Positions 43,228 to 52,616 of a stretch of 64,000 nucleotides of DNA are shown piece after piece. Origin of the DNA: CAZDET01 sp964504335 (GTDB taxonomy: Bacteria > Bacteroidota > Bacteroidia > Chitinophagales > Saprospiraceae); contig CAZDET010000020.1 of the NCBI GenBank assembly GCA_964504335.1, positions 1 through 64,000 of the forward strand, given 5' to 3'. Position 1 is the stretch's first letter. Each line of letters opens with the position of its first letter. Both the position numbers and the translations under genes were made by a program. The notes beneath the pieces are model-generated. The model saw only the letters and a list, made by a program, of their open reading frames with translations, searched no databases and was not told the origin of the DNA.

Positions 43228-43275
43228 CACATTGTCACATTAGCACATTGCCACATTAGCACATCGGCACATTAA
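43228..43275. repeat. Six tandem 8-nt units CACATTNN
   Basis: Six consecutive 8-base units (five CACATT, one CACATC, each followed by two variable bases) fill the gap between two minus-strand genes, ending exactly at the stop codon of the downstream-numbered gene. Slippage-prone; a spreading intergenic word repeat or a binding-site array are both possible. Confidence 0.85.
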
Positions 43276-43977
43276 TTAATTGTACCGCCGTCTCACCAAT
43301 TTAATAAAACTCCGGGCGGTTTCTTCCCGCTCGCCTTCCGACCAATCGTTTTGGGTGGCGAGGTTTTCGAGCAACGGGCGGGCTTCTTCCATGGAGCGGA
43401 AGCGGTTGAGTTGATCGAGGGTGGTGCCCATTGTTTGGGAATCGCCCCTGAATAGTTCGTTGGCGTAGAGCAGGCGATCATTGATGGTCATGGCCTTGGT
43501 AAGGTCTTCGATGGGGCGCTCGCTCAGTTTTTCGGACAGCTCGCGGGCTTGCTGATGGTCGAAAAGCGCTCGCACGGCCGGCGAAGCCGAAGAATAGCGG
43601 GGTGGCGGGGTATAGGAAGGCTGATAGGCCGGGGCTGGGGTTGGCTGTACCGGCTCGGGCTGGCTTGGCCGGGGTGGGGGCGGAGGAGGCTCCGGGCTGC
43701 GCTCTCTGGGCTGGTAACGGACCGGCTCGGGCCTGGGTTGCGGCTTCGGTTCCGGAGCAGGGGGCCGCGGGGGCTCCGGCCTGGGCGTGTAGGCGGGAAC
43801 CGACGGGCTGCTGGATGGAGCCGCGGTGCTCTCTTCCTGAAACACCTCGTACAATTGCCGGACGTAGCTGAGCATCAAATCGCGTTCGATGGCGGAAATA
43901 CCCTCGGTGTCGAGACTCATACTTTTATAGAGTGCGTTTATCTTGTCGAGTGCACGCTTGGTCTTGGGCAAACTCAT
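43276..43977 (-). CDS. Proline-rich linker protein of unknown function
   Basis: 233 residues. The N-terminal ~50 residues are helical (ALDKINALYKSM, SAIERDLMLSYVRQLYEVF). Residues ~55-130 are Pro/Glu/Arg/Gln-rich. The C-terminal ~90 residues are helical (ALFDHQQARELSEKL, TINDRLLYANELFRGDSQTM, DWSEGEREETARSFIKLV). There is no signal peptide, so it is cytoplasmic. It lies upstream of the YbaB gene on the same strand, so may be co-transcribed. I recognise no enzyme domain; a scaffold role is a guess. Confidence 0.75.
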   Translation of the reverse strand: MSLPKTKRALDKINALYKSMSLDTEGISAIERDLMLSYVRQLYEVFQEESTAAPSSSPSVPAYTPRPEPPRPPAPEPKPQPRPEPVRYQPRERSPEPPPPPPRPSQPEPVQPTPAPAYQPSYTPPPRYSSASPAVRALFDHQQARELSEKLSERPIEDLTKAMTINDRLLYANELFRGDSQTMGTTLDQLNRFRSMEEARPLLENLATQNDWSEGEREETARSFIKLVRRRYN

Positions 43978-44090
43978 AGGTTTCGGATATTTTTCGACGG
44001 GGTTGCAAATACCGTTGGAACGGCCAAAATCCCATTCTAGTTTATGCCGTTCCTTCTTTTACCGGAAGGTAGCAGTTTCCCAGGAACGGC

Positions 44091-44098
44091 TATCTTTA
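44091..44098 (+). promoter_or_regulatory. Candidate -7 element for tdk
   Basis: TATCTTTA, one base off TAnnTTTG, 52 bases before the tdk ATG. No convincing -33 at the expected distance. Confidence 0.35.
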
Positions 44099-44150
44099 CG
44101 ATTCTGCTATTTATTGTTTTTTTTAACAACCCATTCAGATCTCGGAGACC

Positions 44151-44762
44151 ATGTTTCTAGAGCCACACTTTAAAGGCCAGCGCAGCGGATGGATTGAAGT
44201 CATTTGTGGCTCGATGTTTTCGGGCAAAACCGAAGAACTCATTCGCCGGCTCAAACGCGCTACGTTTGCGCGGCAGCGGGTAGGCGTGTTCAAACCCTTG
44301 CTAGACACCCGCTACGGAGATCAGCGGGTGGCCTCCCACGACGATAACCACCTTCGCGCCGTTCCGCTGGAACGATCGGTCGAGTTGCTGGAGCAGAGCG
44401 AAGGCATCAGCGTCATCGGCATCGATGAGGCCCAATTTTTCGACGAGCAGCTGCCCGACGTTTGCCAGCGGTTGGCACTGCGGGGAAAGCGCATCATTGT
44501 GGCCGGCCTGGATATGGATTTTCGCGGCCGTCCTTTCGGTGCCATGCCCGCCTTGCTAGCCGTAGCCGAATACATCACCAAAGTGCACGCCATCTGCCCC
44601 CACTGCGGGAATCTGGCCACGCATAGCTACCGGCTAATCAACGAAGACGCCACCGTTTTACTCGGTGAAAAAGACAAGTACGAACCCCGTTGCCGCACCT
44701 GTTACCACATGGGGAATATCCTCGATCTGAAAGTGCCCGGGCTCGAGGAAGAAGAATTATAG
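44151..44762 (+). CDS. tdk: Thymidine kinase
   Basis: 203 residues, type II thymidine kinase. P-loop GSMFSGKTEELIRR, lasso and DxxQFF region (GIDEAQFFDEQLPD), GLDMDFRGRPFG, then a zinc ribbon with CPHCG and CRTCY. It phosphorylates thymidine in the salvage pathway. A GGAG four bases ahead of the ATG is an acceptable ribosome site. Confidence 0.97.
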   Translation: MFLEPHFKGQRSGWIEVICGSMFSGKTEELIRRLKRATFARQRVGVFKPLLDTRYGDQRVASHDDNHLRAVPLERSVELLEQSEGISVIGIDEAQFFDEQLPDVCQRLALRGKRIIVAGLDMDFRGRPFGAMPALLAVAEYITKVHAICPHCGNLATHSYRLINEDATVLLGEKDKYEPRCRTCYHMGNILDLKVPGLEEEEL

Positions 44763-45110
44763 ACAGTCTATTCTTTATTTATTAGCGCTATGTTTGTTCG
44801 AAACTAATCCATTATGTAGTTTTACCGACAATTATTGGAATGTCATTACCCTTTCTGTTGATCTCCAACTTGGAGATTCCCTTGAACGATAGATAGCCTC
44901 TTCTCTGTTCGAGCAGTCCCCCAATAACCAACTACCGAAGAGCTAACTACCACCCGATCAGCTATTTTCTCAGAGTCGATTCGATCTATTTGGGACGATC
45001 CGTCCACCCAAACAAATAATGCGATTCGAATCACACTCTGAGTAGCTCCGGTGATATCTACCCGCAGATCGCCGCGAGCGGGGAGACAGTGTGTGCTGTC
45101 TCCCTACGTT
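44763..45110. other. 348-base gap after tdk
   Basis: No supported gene. A 62-codon minus-strand frame (44846-45034) gives an unremarkable sequence with no family features. The strong hairpin near the right end is listed separately. Confidence 0.5.
45081..45104. terminator. Perfect 9-bp hairpin GGGAGACAG/CTGTCTCCC
   Basis: A 6-base loop. On the plus strand it is followed by TACGTTTTATTT, as for a terminator; on the minus strand it begins 6 bases after the stop of the membrane-protein gene. Probably serves convergent transcripts. Confidence 0.65.
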
Positions 45111-45524
45111 TTATTTGAGTATTGCCATGAGCAACCCACCCACTACACCGGCGAGGGCCAGCATGCCGAGGTAAAAGATTATCAGCGTTTTCGAAAACAT
45201 GCAGGCCAGCCATTCATTGCGCCCACCGATAAAGGGCCCCACGTTCATGCTGTAGTCGATTTGATTGACGGATAGCTGGCGCACGTGATCGTACAGGCTT
45301 CTAAACAGCCGCTCCTGCCACAAAAAATACCCATCCAGGATCCAAAAAAGGATAATGGGAAGAATGGCTATGAAAGCTACTGCCTTCGGAACCCCTTCGC
45401 CACTGCTGAGGGCCAGGATCGCGGCTACCAGGGTAATGGCCCAGTTGCGCAGCAGGAAGGAGTTGTTGGCCTGGCGGCTCACGATATCTTGAATAAATTG
45501 GAGGTGTTGGCGCTTGTCTTCCAT
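45111..45524 (-). CDS. Small integral membrane protein of unknown function
   Basis: 137 residues. A polar helical N-terminus (MEDKRQHLQFIQDIVSRQANNSFLLRNW) precedes two membrane helices (~28-40, ~48-68), a cytoplasmic stretch (WQERLFRSLYDHVRQLS) and a last helix pair region (~108-135). The shape recalls small membrane proteins found beside nucleotide-signalling or abortive-infection genes, but there is no such partner here. Family not recognised. Confidence 0.7.
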   Translation of the reverse strand: MEDKRQHLQFIQDIVSRQANNSFLLRNWAITLVAAILALSSGEGVPKAVAFIAILPIILFWILDGYFLWQERLFRSLYDHVRQLSVNQIDYSMNVGPFIGGRNEWLACMFSKTLIIFYLGMLALAGVVGGLLMAILK

Positions 45525-45580
45525 ATACGGTGTAGGATTTACGGTTTACGGAACGCTGCTGCATTACACAAAACGTTCAT

Positions 45581-46750
45581 TTACTTGCCAAGATACCAAC
45601 TTCCCTTCCTCGCTACGTCGACCACCGCTGCGTCTGACTTAGGCCGCAGTCGTTTGACACGCAGGAGCGTTTCCCGGCGGCGTGGCGCAAAGTCGGTCGC
45701 TTCGGGAAAGAGACTTTGAATGGCTACGGCACCATTATCGGCTCCGGAGTGGATGAACCGGCCTTCGCCCATGTAGATACCGACGTGCGAAATCCGTTGG
45801 GAGCCATCCTCCCGCAGGGTACCGAAAAAGAGGAAATCGCCAGCGGTCAGCTCGCTGAGCGTCGAATCGATGGGGATTTCGCGTCCGGTATGCACCTGTT
45901 GGCTCGCATCGCGAGGGATGACGTAGCCGTGCATGAAGTACACGGTTTTGGTAAAGCCACTGCAATCCATCCCCTTTCCGCTCGTGCCGCCCCATAGATA
46001 AGGGCGACCGAGGAACTGCTGGGCGGTGGTAAGGATGGAAGAGGCGCTGGGTTTTTTGCGTTTTAGCCAATCGGTGAGTGGTCGGGTATCTCCCTTGGCT
46101 ACGTAGCCGCTGCGCCCGTCCGGATACCGCAGGTGTACGTATCCGGATCGCTCGCTGATTTCTTGTAGGATATTCCCGGCTACCAGGTCGGCGATTCGGG
46201 TGCTGCTGGGGTTGGGTTCACTGTATATAAAGGCGTAATCGGCGGTAATGACCCGGCGGGGGCTTTGCTGCCAGGCTGCCAGCTCGGATGGGGTCATCGG
46301 CTGAAAGCCGCCGGCGTCGAGCCAACTGATATAACCGTCGGGGGTTTGGACCAGCGACCAGTCGCCCTCGCGCTTGTACACGCGCAGCGGCGTGCCCAGG
46401 AGGGCCTGTGTGGCTAGTTCGGCGGAGTGTTTGGGCTGCGATCGAATATTAGCAACCGATTGGCGCACGATGCCGAAGGTCGCATCGCCCAGATGCGGGT
46501 GGGGCAAAAGCTGGATACTGTCCAGCACAGCTGAACCGACTGCCTGCTGCAATGCCCGGTAGGCTTCCGGCAAGTTGGTTTCTCCGCGCAGTACGATTTG
46601 CCCGGACGGAGTCGTATCCAGCGCTATCTGGAAACGGGCGACGCGTTTATCGGGCGCGTGGAGTTGCCGAAGTTGCTCGATGGTTTGAGAAATGTCTTGT
46701 GCCAGCAGGGTAGGGCCGAACAGCGAGAAAAAAACGAGTAGGCGAAACAT
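45581..46750 (-). CDS. Secreted NlpC/P60 peptidoglycan hydrolase with SH3 domains
   Basis: 389 residues from ATG 46750 (MFRLLVFFSLFGPTLLAQ is the signal peptide); the upstream in-frame ATG adds a non-hydrophobic leader. Two SH3b-like segments (~95-165, ~170-240; IRSQPKHSAELATQALLGTPLRVY; YSEPNPSSTRIADLVAGNILQEI). The C-terminal NlpC/P60 domain has Cys in GMDCSGFTKT, His in ISHVGIYMGEGRFIHSG. Dipeptidyl-peptidase VI-type cleavage of murein peptides is expected in the periplasm. Confidence 0.92.
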   Translation of the reverse strand: MFRLLVFFSLFGPTLLAQDISQTIEQLRQLHAPDKRVARFQIALDTTPSGQIVLRGETNLPEAYRALQQAVGSAVLDSIQLLPHPHLGDATFGIVRQSVANIRSQPKHSAELATQALLGTPLRVYKREGDWSLVQTPDGYISWLDAGGFQPMTPSELAAWQQSPRRVITADYAFIYSEPNPSSTRIADLVAGNILQEISERSGYVHLRYPDGRSGYVAKGDTRPLTDWLKRKKPSASSILTTAQQFLGRPYLWGGTSGKGMDCSGFTKTVYFMHGYVIPRDASQQVHTGREIPIDSTLSELTAGDFLFFGTLREDGSQRISHVGIYMGEGRFIHSGADNGAVAIQSLFPEATDFAPRRRETLLRVKRLRPKSDAAVVDVARKGSWYLGK

Positions 46751-46781
46751 GGGTGGTGGTTTTTGACCTCCACTAAGAAAC

Positions 46782-46810
46782 AAAAAAGCCGGTACCCGAA
46801 GGTACCGGCT
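46782..46810 (-). terminator. Strong intrinsic terminator of the beta-helix gene
   Basis: On the minus strand: AGCCGGTACC, TTCG tetraloop, GGTACCGGCT, then six T. A perfect 10-bp stem with a stabilising C(TTCG)G loop, 36 bases after the stop at 46847. Confidence 0.92.
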
Positions 46811-46846
46811 GTAGCGTTTGTATTGCTATTGGTATGTATTTGCTTC

Positions 46847-47833
46847 TTAGTAGCCCGTACTACGTGCCTTGCTGGGGCGGTTGTTCTGGTCGACCATCCC
46901 GGGCTGATTCGCCGTAAGCATCGAGGTATTGCGCTCGAACACGGAGTTTTGGACTATTTTATTCGTTTTGCCGCGGCCTTCGCGGATGTCGTAAATGGGA
47001 TTAGGATCGGACATGCCGAAATTATCGGAAAATTGGCAATCGTCAATGAGCGGGCTGGATTCGCCGGCAGTACCTTGATTGGCTATGCAGGAACCGATGT
47101 TGGAGCGGTTTTCCTGAAACTGGCAGTTTCGAACGACGCCGTTAGCGACGCCCAGCTGGCCGTCGTTGAAGATAGCGCCGCCAATGAATTGAGCCTCGTT
47201 GTTGACGAATACGCAGTTAGTTAGCACCGGACTCGTGAGGCCGTTAGTGGCGTGGTTGTAGATGGCACCGCCGTAGCGTGCGTAGTTGTTGCGGAATACG
47301 CAATTACTAATCTGGGGAGAACTCGGTTGCTGCTTCCCGTCATTGTAAATGCCGCCACCGCAGGTAATCGGCTCGCGGTCATAGCTGAGCCCCTCTGCGT
47401 AGCTGTTGGCAATGATGAATCCGTCGAGTACCGTCTTCGTGCTGGCGCCTTCGAAGCGCACAATAGAGAAGCTGTTGTCTTTGGGAGAATGGGGATCACC
47501 AATTTCACCGCTGAGAATCGTCTGGTTGAGCGCCGGATTGCGCTGAGAGAGATCGGATTCCCGACCGGAGAACCCGCCGTATACCTGAACGCCGCTCTTC
47601 ACGAAGAAGGAAGCATGGCGATCATTTGTGCTTGGGATATACTGACCGGCAGCTACCCAAATCATCGAACCGGGCTGAGCTTTCGCCAGGGTGTAGACTA
47701 GATCACCGGAGGCATTTGCCCAAGAGGAACCATCGCCGTTCGAACCAGCTTTGACGAAGTAAGTCGTTTGCTGAGCGATGAGGGAAAAGATCCCCACTGT
47801 TAGAAATACACTTAGTACCAATAGCTTTTTCAC
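46847..47833 (-). CDS. Secreted right-handed beta-helix protein
   Basis: 328 residues. Signal peptide MKKLLVLSVFLTVGIFSLIAQ. The start TYFVKAGSNGDGSSWANASGDL is usual for choice-of-anchor/pectate-lyase-like helices. Coils repeat the SPVLTNCVFVNNEAQFIGGAIFNDG pattern about five times over residues ~160-290. No sorting domain at the C-terminus (ends PSKARSTGY). Polysaccharide or surface binding is possible; no catalytic site identified. Confidence 0.85.
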   Translation of the reverse strand: MKKLLVLSVFLTVGIFSLIAQQTTYFVKAGSNGDGSSWANASGDLVYTLAKAQPGSMIWVAAGQYIPSTNDRHASFFVKSGVQVYGGFSGRESDLSQRNPALNQTILSGEIGDPHSPKDNSFSIVRFEGASTKTVLDGFIIANSYAEGLSYDREPITCGGGIYNDGKQQPSSPQISNCVFRNNYARYGGAIYNHATNGLTSPVLTNCVFVNNEAQFIGGAIFNDGQLGVANGVVRNCQFQENRSNIGSCIANQGTAGESSPLIDDCQFSDNFGMSDPNPIYDIREGRGKTNKIVQNSVFERNTSMLTANQPGMVDQNNRPSKARSTGY

Positions 47834-48571
47834 GCGTCACCGAAATTTTGGCTGTATAAATAAAGTTGCTTTACTCCTTTGGCAGCGATCCTTTTGGGTC
47901 AAATACATACGAAAACTGGGGCGCTGCTCAACAGAGGTGCCAAACGAAAGCAAACGTCACTGGGATAAGACGGTGAATCACCGACCTTGCAGATGATGGT
48001 GTAAGTACGTGGGATAAGCATCGAAGATCCTTACGAATCCACGAAGTTGCAGTTTGTCAGTCCGCAAATGATAAAGCATTCGAATCGTCAAAGGTGCCAA
48101 CCGGTAGGGATAATACCGGGCTACAGGCATCTTTACCTGGGGATGATTGGGACGTAGAGTGTATGCTATCCTCGGAATGAGGATCATGAGATGTCAGGAA
48201 TGGGATATTTTCCTGTTCAGGGGCTAAAGTAGATATAGTTAACGAATGCACCAAATAAATCTTGTGGAAAAGTGCACGGCCTTTATTTTTCGGTAGTAAT
48301 TACCTATTTTGCGGGCATACAACTATTTCTACATACCCCACATCGATTTTTGGAGTCCCCTTTGCTTACGATCTTTCGATGACCAAATCGGTCCGTCGCT
48401 TTAGTTGGCATAGTTTTTTCTCCTGGATTACCAGGATTTTTCACGAAATGGACAACAATTAAGGAGGGCCTCCGTAAAAAAAGTTAATTTTCAGCCCTCC
48501 CCAGTTGTACGCTTTGAGTGTCTAATCCGCTTGGTCATTCCTATTATTGTCACTCCCCAAATCACAGGGTT
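47834..48571. other. 738-base gap between the beta-helix and PorP/SprF genes
   Basis: Divergent promoter region plus about 500 bases with no supported gene. Small minus-strand frames at 47978-48187 and 48057-48254 overlap each other in different frames and show no family features. No tRNA, repeat or clear promoter pair was seen. Confidence 0.45.
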
Positions 48572-49663
48572 TTGAAAACAAGAAATCTACTCCTCACGCT
48601 GTCGTTTATCCTGTTAACGCTTGCCGTTTCGGCACAGGATTTCTTTTACACGCAATACTACCACGCACCGCACCGGCTCAACCCGGCGCTGACGGGTATA
48701 TTCTACGGAGATTTACGTGCTACCGCAAATGTGCGCACTCAATGGTGGGACGAATCGGCCGAATATGGGACACAGTCCCTCCAGGTCGATTGGAAATTCT
48801 ATCCGAACCAGCGGGTTAAGCAGGGCTTTTGGTCGATGGGTGCCGGTCTTAACCACGATCGTTCCGGCAACGGAACACTCGACTGGACGGATTTCAACCT
48901 CAGTGGCTCTTACGCTCAACCCGTTGGGCAGAAAACCTTACTAAGCATCGGAGGTCAACTAGGCATCGCCAATCGGCGAGTGGATTACGATGGCCTCACA
49001 TTTGGCAATCAATTCAACGAAGGGCGTGGCATTGCCGATCCTTCGATTCCCATAGATGATCCGCTTTTCCAAAATCGGGAAGATTTGCAAAGCAATTACT
49101 TCGCCGATTTTAGCGCAGGCATCAATTTTCACTTTCAGACCCAAGATCAATTCGCCGTTGTCGACCGACTGAATAAGCGGACAAATTTCGATATCGGTAT
49201 TGCTTTTTTTCACCTCAATACACCCGATCAGCGCTTTAGCGACGATAATGCTCCTACTGCTCCCCTGCCCCTCCGTTACAGCCCTTATCTAAGAGGAGTC
49301 ATCCAGGTTGGTAAAAGCATCGACGTGGTGGGTAATGCTACCTACCAATTCCAGAACATTGCCGGTTACAGTGGAGGACACTACTCCCAAACCTCCCTGG
49401 TGGGAGCGGCCCGCATCCACATCGATAAAACGCTCGGGCAGCAAATCATGCTGGAACTCGGGCTAGGTTATCGGTTCAGTGTGGACTACGAGGCATATTT
49501 CCCACATTTGACCTTCACTTACAATAATTGGCAGGCTGGAATCAGTTATGATGTTACGAATATAGATACTAATAATCTATCCAATACACCGGGTACCCTC
49601 GAACTCTACGCCCGCTACATCCTTGCTACAGTCCGACCTGGACGCGCTTGCCTGATTCTTTAA
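48572..49663 (+). CDS. PorP/SprF-family type IX secretion membrane protein
   Basis: About 364 residues if it starts at the TTG at 48572, giving a normal signal peptide (KTRNLLLTLSFILLTLAVSAQ); a GTG at 48518 adds 18 residues without signal character. QDFFYTQYYHAPHRLNPALTG is the family hallmark. The rest is an outer-membrane beta-barrel with alternating strands, ending LELYARYIL. PorP/SprF proteins partner type B-sorted adhesins, and here the gene heads a probable three-gene operon with a PorE-like protein and a giant adhesin. Confidence 0.9.
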   Translation: MKTRNLLLTLSFILLTLAVSAQDFFYTQYYHAPHRLNPALTGIFYGDLRATANVRTQWWDESAEYGTQSLQVDWKFYPNQRVKQGFWSMGAGLNHDRSGNGTLDWTDFNLSGSYAQPVGQKTLLSIGGQLGIANRRVDYDGLTFGNQFNEGRGIADPSIPIDDPLFQNREDLQSNYFADFSAGINFHFQTQDQFAVVDRLNKRTNFDIGIAFFHLNTPDQRFSDDNAPTAPLPLRYSPYLRGVIQVGKSIDVVGNATYQFQNIAGYSGGHYSQTSLVGAARIHIDKTLGQQIMLELGLGYRFSVDYEAYFPHLTFTYNNWQAGISYDVTNIDTNNLSNTPGTLELYARYILATVRPGRACLIL

Positions 49664-49682
49664 GACCGATTAACAAACTAAT

Positions 49683-49702
49683 GGGTCCACAGGAGTGGAC
49701 CC
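49683..49702 (+). other. Intercistronic hairpin GGGTCCAC-AGGA-GTGGACCC
   Basis: A perfect 8-bp stem with a 4-base loop between the PorP/SprF and PorE-like genes, with no T-run after it. More likely an mRNA-stability or processing element than a terminator. Confidence 0.55.
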
Positions 49703-49728
49703 TATCCCTGTGTTAGACTAATCTCGTT

Positions 49729-52569
49729 ATGAAACGTTCTACCCTAGTTGTTTTTTTGCTCTGGATAGCGCTGGCTCCGCAACTATCCGCTCAGGTGCAA
49801 TCGTTCCAGAATTTCAAGGAGGCTGGATTGGAGTCGTTCGAAAAAGGAGATTATTACAACGCATACACGTTTCTGCGTGCGGCGCTGGACTACAAGAACA
49901 ACTTCGACCATCCCGACCTCTGGTACGTAGCCGGCCAGAGTGCCTATAAATACGGCCTGCACGAACAGGCCGAAGAAGCCTATCTGAACGCATTGGAATT
50001 GGGCGTGGCGGATAGTATCAGCATCAATTACGATCTCGGCGATACGTACCTGGCCCTCGGCGACTACGATAACGCGGTCAAATTTTACACCCTTTCCCAA
50101 GAGCAGAACGAGCCGGAGTGGAACAAGGCCGTTTTCCAGTTGACCAAGCTCCGCGAATACCTGGATTCGGCCAGGGTGCTGCAGGAAATGTACCAGCCAA
50201 CGCGGCCGGTCAATCGCCGAAATTTCAGCGTGGCGGAGGAATATTCCCAATTTGGAGTAAATCTGCGTCCGGGAATGGGTAGTGCACCGGATACGACCTA
50301 CTTCACCTCCTACAGCGGAGAATTCAGAAAGGATAATGTCAAGCCCCGCCGTCAGTTGATGCGCCTCTACCGAAAGATCGGTAGTCAACCCGCAGAGCTG
50401 CTGCCGGAAACGATCAATGAGCCAGGCTTGCACGCTGCCGGTACGGCCTTTACGAGTACGGGCCGGTTAGTCTTCTTCAACAAGTGCGAATACGCCGACC
50501 AGGGATACAAGGTGCGCTGCGATCTGTACTGTGCATTCGTGATAGAGGACGGTAGCTGGACGCAAATTCAAAAGCTGGATGAATCCGTAAATATTCCCGG
50601 TACCTCTACCCAATCGCCGGCCGTTGGGGTCGACGAGCGCGGGCGCGAATACCTGTTCGTATCCTCCGACCGCCCCGGAGGCAAGGGAGGATTGGATCTG
50701 TATCGGTATAACATTGATACCGAGACCGGGCGCTTATTCAACCCCAAGTGGCTCGACCGGTTGAACTCCCAGGGGGATGAGCGCGCACCGTTCTACTTCA
50801 ACGAAGAACAGGCCCTGTACTACAGCTCCAATGGCGATTTTACATTCGGTGGATACGACATCCTGCGTGCCTATGCACTGCCCATGGAGTGCACCGATAA
50901 TAATGAATTGACCTTCGAATCGGCCGATAATGTCGGCCTGCCAATTAACAGCGCTTTTAACGATCTGTACTATTCCCGCTTCGATATCGACGGGCCGGTC
51001 TATTTCAGTTCCAACCGCCCGGACGGAAATCAACTATTCGGCCGGCTGAGCGAGCGCTCCGACTCGGCCATGGCTCCTAACGCCATCTACTACGCCGACG
51101 ATGGCCTGACCTACTGCTGCAACGATATCTTTACCTTCCAGCCACCGCCGGTCTTCCTGGAAGTCGAAACGGTCGATTCCATGGTAGCGGGCACGCCGCC
51201 CCTGGCAGATGCAGAAGTCCTGGTACAGGAATTCGTGGACGGCACCCTCTGTGGAGAGTTGGAACCTATCGAAACGGTGGGGCACTTCCGGCGCTACCGG
51301 CTGAGCCGCAACAAAACCTATCGCATTCAGGGGAGTCATCCGGCCTACATTCCAAACCCCGGCGTCTACTTCAAATCAGACATGATGACGCGCGGTACTT
51401 CCTTCACCGTCGGTGATCAGGATACGCTCTTCCAGCGCATTATTCCATTTACCCAAGAACTGGAATACGTCGTAATTGACCCCTGCACTAATCAGGCGAT
51501 CGGCGATGTGGATTTAGCCGTGTTTTCCCAAAAAACTGGCGGTCAACTCGATCTGGTCTCCTCGCCAGGGGATAAGGTAAAGGTCTTTAAAACCTCTCTG
51601 GAAGACGGATTCAACATCCGTAGTGAAACCAGGGCCGGTAGCTATGAAGCCTCCTTCGATACCTTTACGGTTACGCGCGAATTACTCGTGCGCAATCAGG
51701 GGCGTTTGCAAGATACCATTCGACTTACCTACGAGCCGCTAAACAGCTCGACTGCTGTGTATTTCGATCACGATACGCCGTCCTTCCGGTCCGACCTGAC
51801 TGAAACTGCCTACGACTATGCTCAATTGAAGGAGGCCTACGCCGACACGGCCGATTTCTATAAACGGCAGATTCCGCAAATCCTGCAACTACGCGATCGG
51901 AACGGTTATATCATCGGCCCGGCCACGGAAAATGACATCGTTATTCGGCAGACGATGAACGACTTTTTTACCCTGACCCTCCAACAGAGCGTCGATAATC
52001 TCCAGGCGCAGTTTGGCAATATTTTGGAGACCTTAAATGAAGGACGGGACGTCTACCTCGACATGGTGGGCACCGCTAGCCCTACTGGTGGCGTCGGTGA
52101 TTACAACAACCGCCTGAGTTCCCGGCGAATCAGCTCGGTCATCAATTTAATGTCCAAATACCAAAACAGTGCTGGAGAAGGCTTTCCGGAATTACGTGGA
52201 ACGCCTGATTCCTCTTACTACAAAACCGACCCCGCCCTGAGCAGGAACCGGATGCCCTGTAAGGTATACGAAGCGGATAACGGAGCGCGGGTACACATTT
52301 GCCAGGGCGCGGAAGGCGTGAAAATTGACCTGAGCTCGGCCAATCAGTCACTGGTAGACCGATTAACTGAAAATTTTGCCATCGTCAAACGGGAAGGCAG
52401 CTTCGAAATGACCGGTAAGCGCGACAAACTGATCGAGCGTTACCTCCTTCCGGCGATGTTGATGCGCTCGACGCAGATGCGCGTGACCTCCGCCATCTGC
52501 CCGGCAAAAGAAGATGACCGAACCGCCGACGTACAGCAACCAAGAATCCCCATATCCCCCGGATACTAA
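49729..52569 (+). CDS. PorE-like TPR, beta-propeller, OmpA-family outer-membrane protein
   Basis: 946 residues. Signal peptide MKRSTLVVFLLWIALAPQLSAQ. TPR repeats at ~25-150 (GDYYNAYTFLRAALDY; AEEAYLNALELG; LGDYDNAVKFYTLS). WD40/PD40-type propeller at ~165-440 (LFVSSDRPGGKGGLDLYRY; LYYSSNGDFTFGGYDI; VYFSSNRPDG). A carboxypeptidase-regulatory-like region (~450-640). The C-terminal OmpA-like domain contains VYLDMVGTASPTGGVGDYNNRLSSRRISSVINLM. This is the architecture of PorE and related T9SS accessory proteins, which bind peptidoglycan. Probably anchors or assists the neighbouring PorP/SprF and adhesin. Confidence 0.88.
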   Translation: MKRSTLVVFLLWIALAPQLSAQVQSFQNFKEAGLESFEKGDYYNAYTFLRAALDYKNNFDHPDLWYVAGQSAYKYGLHEQAEEAYLNALELGVADSISINYDLGDTYLALGDYDNAVKFYTLSQEQNEPEWNKAVFQLTKLREYLDSARVLQEMYQPTRPVNRRNFSVAEEYSQFGVNLRPGMGSAPDTTYFTSYSGEFRKDNVKPRRQLMRLYRKIGSQPAELLPETINEPGLHAAGTAFTSTGRLVFFNKCEYADQGYKVRCDLYCAFVIEDGSWTQIQKLDESVNIPGTSTQSPAVGVDERGREYLFVSSDRPGGKGGLDLYRYNIDTETGRLFNPKWLDRLNSQGDERAPFYFNEEQALYYSSNGDFTFGGYDILRAYALPMECTDNNELTFESADNVGLPINSAFNDLYYSRFDIDGPVYFSSNRPDGNQLFGRLSERSDSAMAPNAIYYADDGLTYCCNDIFTFQPPPVFLEVETVDSMVAGTPPLADAEVLVQEFVDGTLCGELEPIETVGHFRRYRLSRNKTYRIQGSHPAYIPNPGVYFKSDMMTRGTSFTVGDQDTLFQRIIPFTQELEYVVIDPCTNQAIGDVDLAVFSQKTGGQLDLVSSPGDKVKVFKTSLEDGFNIRSETRAGSYEASFDTFTVTRELLVRNQGRLQDTIRLTYEPLNSSTAVYFDHDTPSFRSDLTETAYDYAQLKEAYADTADFYKRQIPQILQLRDRNGYIIGPATENDIVIRQTMNDFFTLTLQQSVDNLQAQFGNILETLNEGRDVYLDMVGTASPTGGVGDYNNRLSSRRISSVINLMSKYQNSAGEGFPELRGTPDSSYYKTDPALSRNRMPCKVYEADNGARVHICQGAEGVKIDLSSANQSLVDRLTENFAIVKREGSFEMTGKRDKLIERYLLPAMLMRSTQMRVTSAICPAKEDDRTADVQQPRIPISPGY

Positions 52570-52616
52570 CGGAGGCTTTTTATAATCCCGGATAATATTG
52601 CGACTACTCCAAAAGA

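Noticed and set aside
43188..43262. Longer N-terminus for YbaB
   Set aside because: It would translate the CACATT tandem repeat into a leader unlike the family.
44846..45034. 62-codon minus-strand frame after tdk
   Set aside because: No family features, no ribosome site, and it lies in a low-information gap; could at most be a remnant.
47978..48254. Small minus-strand frames in the gap before PorP/SprF
   Set aside because: Two overlapping frames in different phases, neither with recognisable composition or start signals.
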